A DNA stretch of 6,917 bases, from NCBI GenBank assembly GCA_030612305.1, contig JAUWOG010000125.1:1-6917 (forward strand), read 5' to 3'. Numbering within the stretch: the first letter of the stretch is position 1; each line of letters begins with the position of its first letter. The notes under the pieces were generated by a model. It saw only the letters and a program-made list of their open reading frames with translations. It had not been told where the DNA came from and ran no database searches. The DNA comes from Armatimonadota bacterium (GTDB lineage: Bacteria > Armatimonadota > Zipacnadia > Zipacnadales > UBA11051). The translations under genes and the position numbers were made by a program. Shown here in pieces: positions 6,271 to 6,917 of the stretch.

Positions 6271-6354
6271 ACTATGGAGGGCGGCACGCCCCGGCGCAAA
6301 GCCGCTTGTCCTTTACGACCGCCGACAGCTTCGACCGGCAGAGGAGTACACGAC
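6271..6354 (+). other. 84-base gap, the longest inside the gene cluster
   Basis: This gap is about twice the length of the others. It holds a weak inverted pair GCGGC (6281-6285) and GCCGC (6301-6305) with a 15-base loop and a short pyrimidine-rich stretch after it. That is too poor to call a terminator. A purine-rich GAGGAG (6341-6346) near its end serves the next gene. Whether transcription continues across it cannot be decided from sequence. Confidence 0.4.
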
Positions 6355-6917
6355 ATGGACCTGCGCAAGATAGCTCGCTACGCCAGACGCATCGAGCACA
6401 TCATGGAAGGCACGCTCGAGTGGGAGATGAGGCACGGCATAGACGCGCTGGTCGCCAACGAGGACTGGGAGTTGATGTCGGTGATGATGCTCACGGCAGG
6501 CGAGCTGCCTGCGCATCGCATGGCCGAGCGTCTGCTTGAGAATGAGCAATACCTCCAGCTCATCCTCCCCGCCTGCTTCCGACGTCAGATCCGCAAGCCG
6601 GAGATACTCAGCTCCGGCAGCATGAAGCGACGAGCATTCCGCGACATTGACGGCATTGACATGGATGACGAGGCCGGCATCCCCGAGCACATCCGCGAGA
6701 TGGCCGAGGAGCTCTCGAAAGCCTCCGAGCGCACATACCAGACTGCTCTGCAGCGGGAATTGCAGGAAGACCGCGACGGGATACGCGACTTCATCGTCAC
6801 ATCCCTGGGGGATAAGCTGCTTGTCTCCACAGAGGCGGGCAATGCGATGGGTCGCATCTCGTGCTGCGCCGTCTGGGAGGACACGCGGCGGACGGCGGCA
6901 CTGAGGGTGGCCAACAG
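6355..6917 (+). CDS. Unrecognised protein, 3'-truncated by the window edge
   Basis: An ATG at 6355 preceded by GAGGAG (6341-6346, 8-base spacer) opens a frame that stays open to the right edge, giving 187 codons plus two bases with no stop. The visible part is rich in charged residues and probably largely alpha-helical: MDLRKIARYARRIEHIMEGT (1-20) could be an amphipathic helix, and 110-145 is Glu/Arg-rich and could form a coiled coil (for example EHIREMAEELSKASERTYQ at 111-129). A hydrophobic strand-like part, IRDFIVTSLGDKLLVST (143-159), follows. A Cys-Cys pair occurs at 170-171. I see no transmembrane segment, signal peptide or known motif. Same strand and codon character as the genes before it suggest it is real, but the 84-base gap leaves operon membership uncertain. 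I do not recognise the family. Confidence 0.7.
   Translation, partial: MDLRKIARYARRIEHIMEGTLEWEMRHGIDALVANEDWELMSVMMLTAGELPAHRMAERLLENEQYLQLILPACFRRQIRKPEILSSGSMKRRAFRDIDGIDMDDEAGIPEHIREMAEELSKASERTYQTALQRELQEDRDGIRDFIVTSLGDKLLVSTEAGNAMGRISCCAVWEDTRRTAALRVAN

Noticed and set aside
6281..6313. Possible terminator GCGGC/GCCGC followed by a T-containing stretch
   Set aside because: Only 5 pairs with a 15-base loop and no run of T residues; expected by chance at this GC content.

Overview
The window is a compact, high-GC bacterial segment with every supported gene on the + strand. Six complete genes are packed with gaps of only 29 to 45 bases, and nearly all have a clear purine-rich Shine-Dalgarno sequence. 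This looks like one operon of a heterotrophic bacterium. The mix of a cysteine-type sulfatase, xylose-isomerase-like TIM barrels, an orphan URO-D/methyltransferase-like protein and a C45 Ntn-hydrolase is the kind of content I associate with polysaccharide-degrading, often uncultured lineages (Planctomycetota/Lentisphaerota, Armatimonadota, Hydrogenedentota and similar). That lineage guess rests on gene content alone and is weak. No rRNA, tRNA, mobile element, CRISPR array or phage signal is visible.

Layout: bases 1-48 are probably the last codons of an upstream gene. Bases 49-220 are a non-coding leader with no convincing promoter. They are followed by a TIM-barrel sugar isomerase/epimerase (221-1090), a DUF4177-like/RbsD fusion that is probably a sugar mutarotase/pyranase (1135-1719), a cytosolic-looking sulfatase (1765-3150), a second, divergent TIM-barrel isomerase/epimerase (3185-3961), a URO-D/corrinoid-methyltransferase-like protein (3991-4989) and a C45-type autoproteolytic acyltransferase/amidohydrolase starting at GTG (5023-6270). 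After an 84-base gap comes an unrecognised protein that runs off the right edge (6355-6917).

How the genes may work together (inference): the set reads as a small intracellular module for a decorated sugar. The sulfatase could remove an O-sulfate and the C45 hydrolase an N-acyl (amide) group. The RbsD-like protein could interconvert ring forms and the two TIM barrels could isomerise or epimerise the freed sugar. The URO-D-like protein could handle a methyl group or act as an uncharacterised member of its superfamily. No transporter, kinase, glycoside hydrolase, regulator or sulfatase-maturing enzyme lies inside the window, so the substrate cannot be named. The most distinctive points are the DUF4177-RbsD fusion, the Tyr-to-Phe change at a conserved RbsD position, and the co-occurrence of a leaderless sulfatase with a C45 hydrolase and sugar isomerases.
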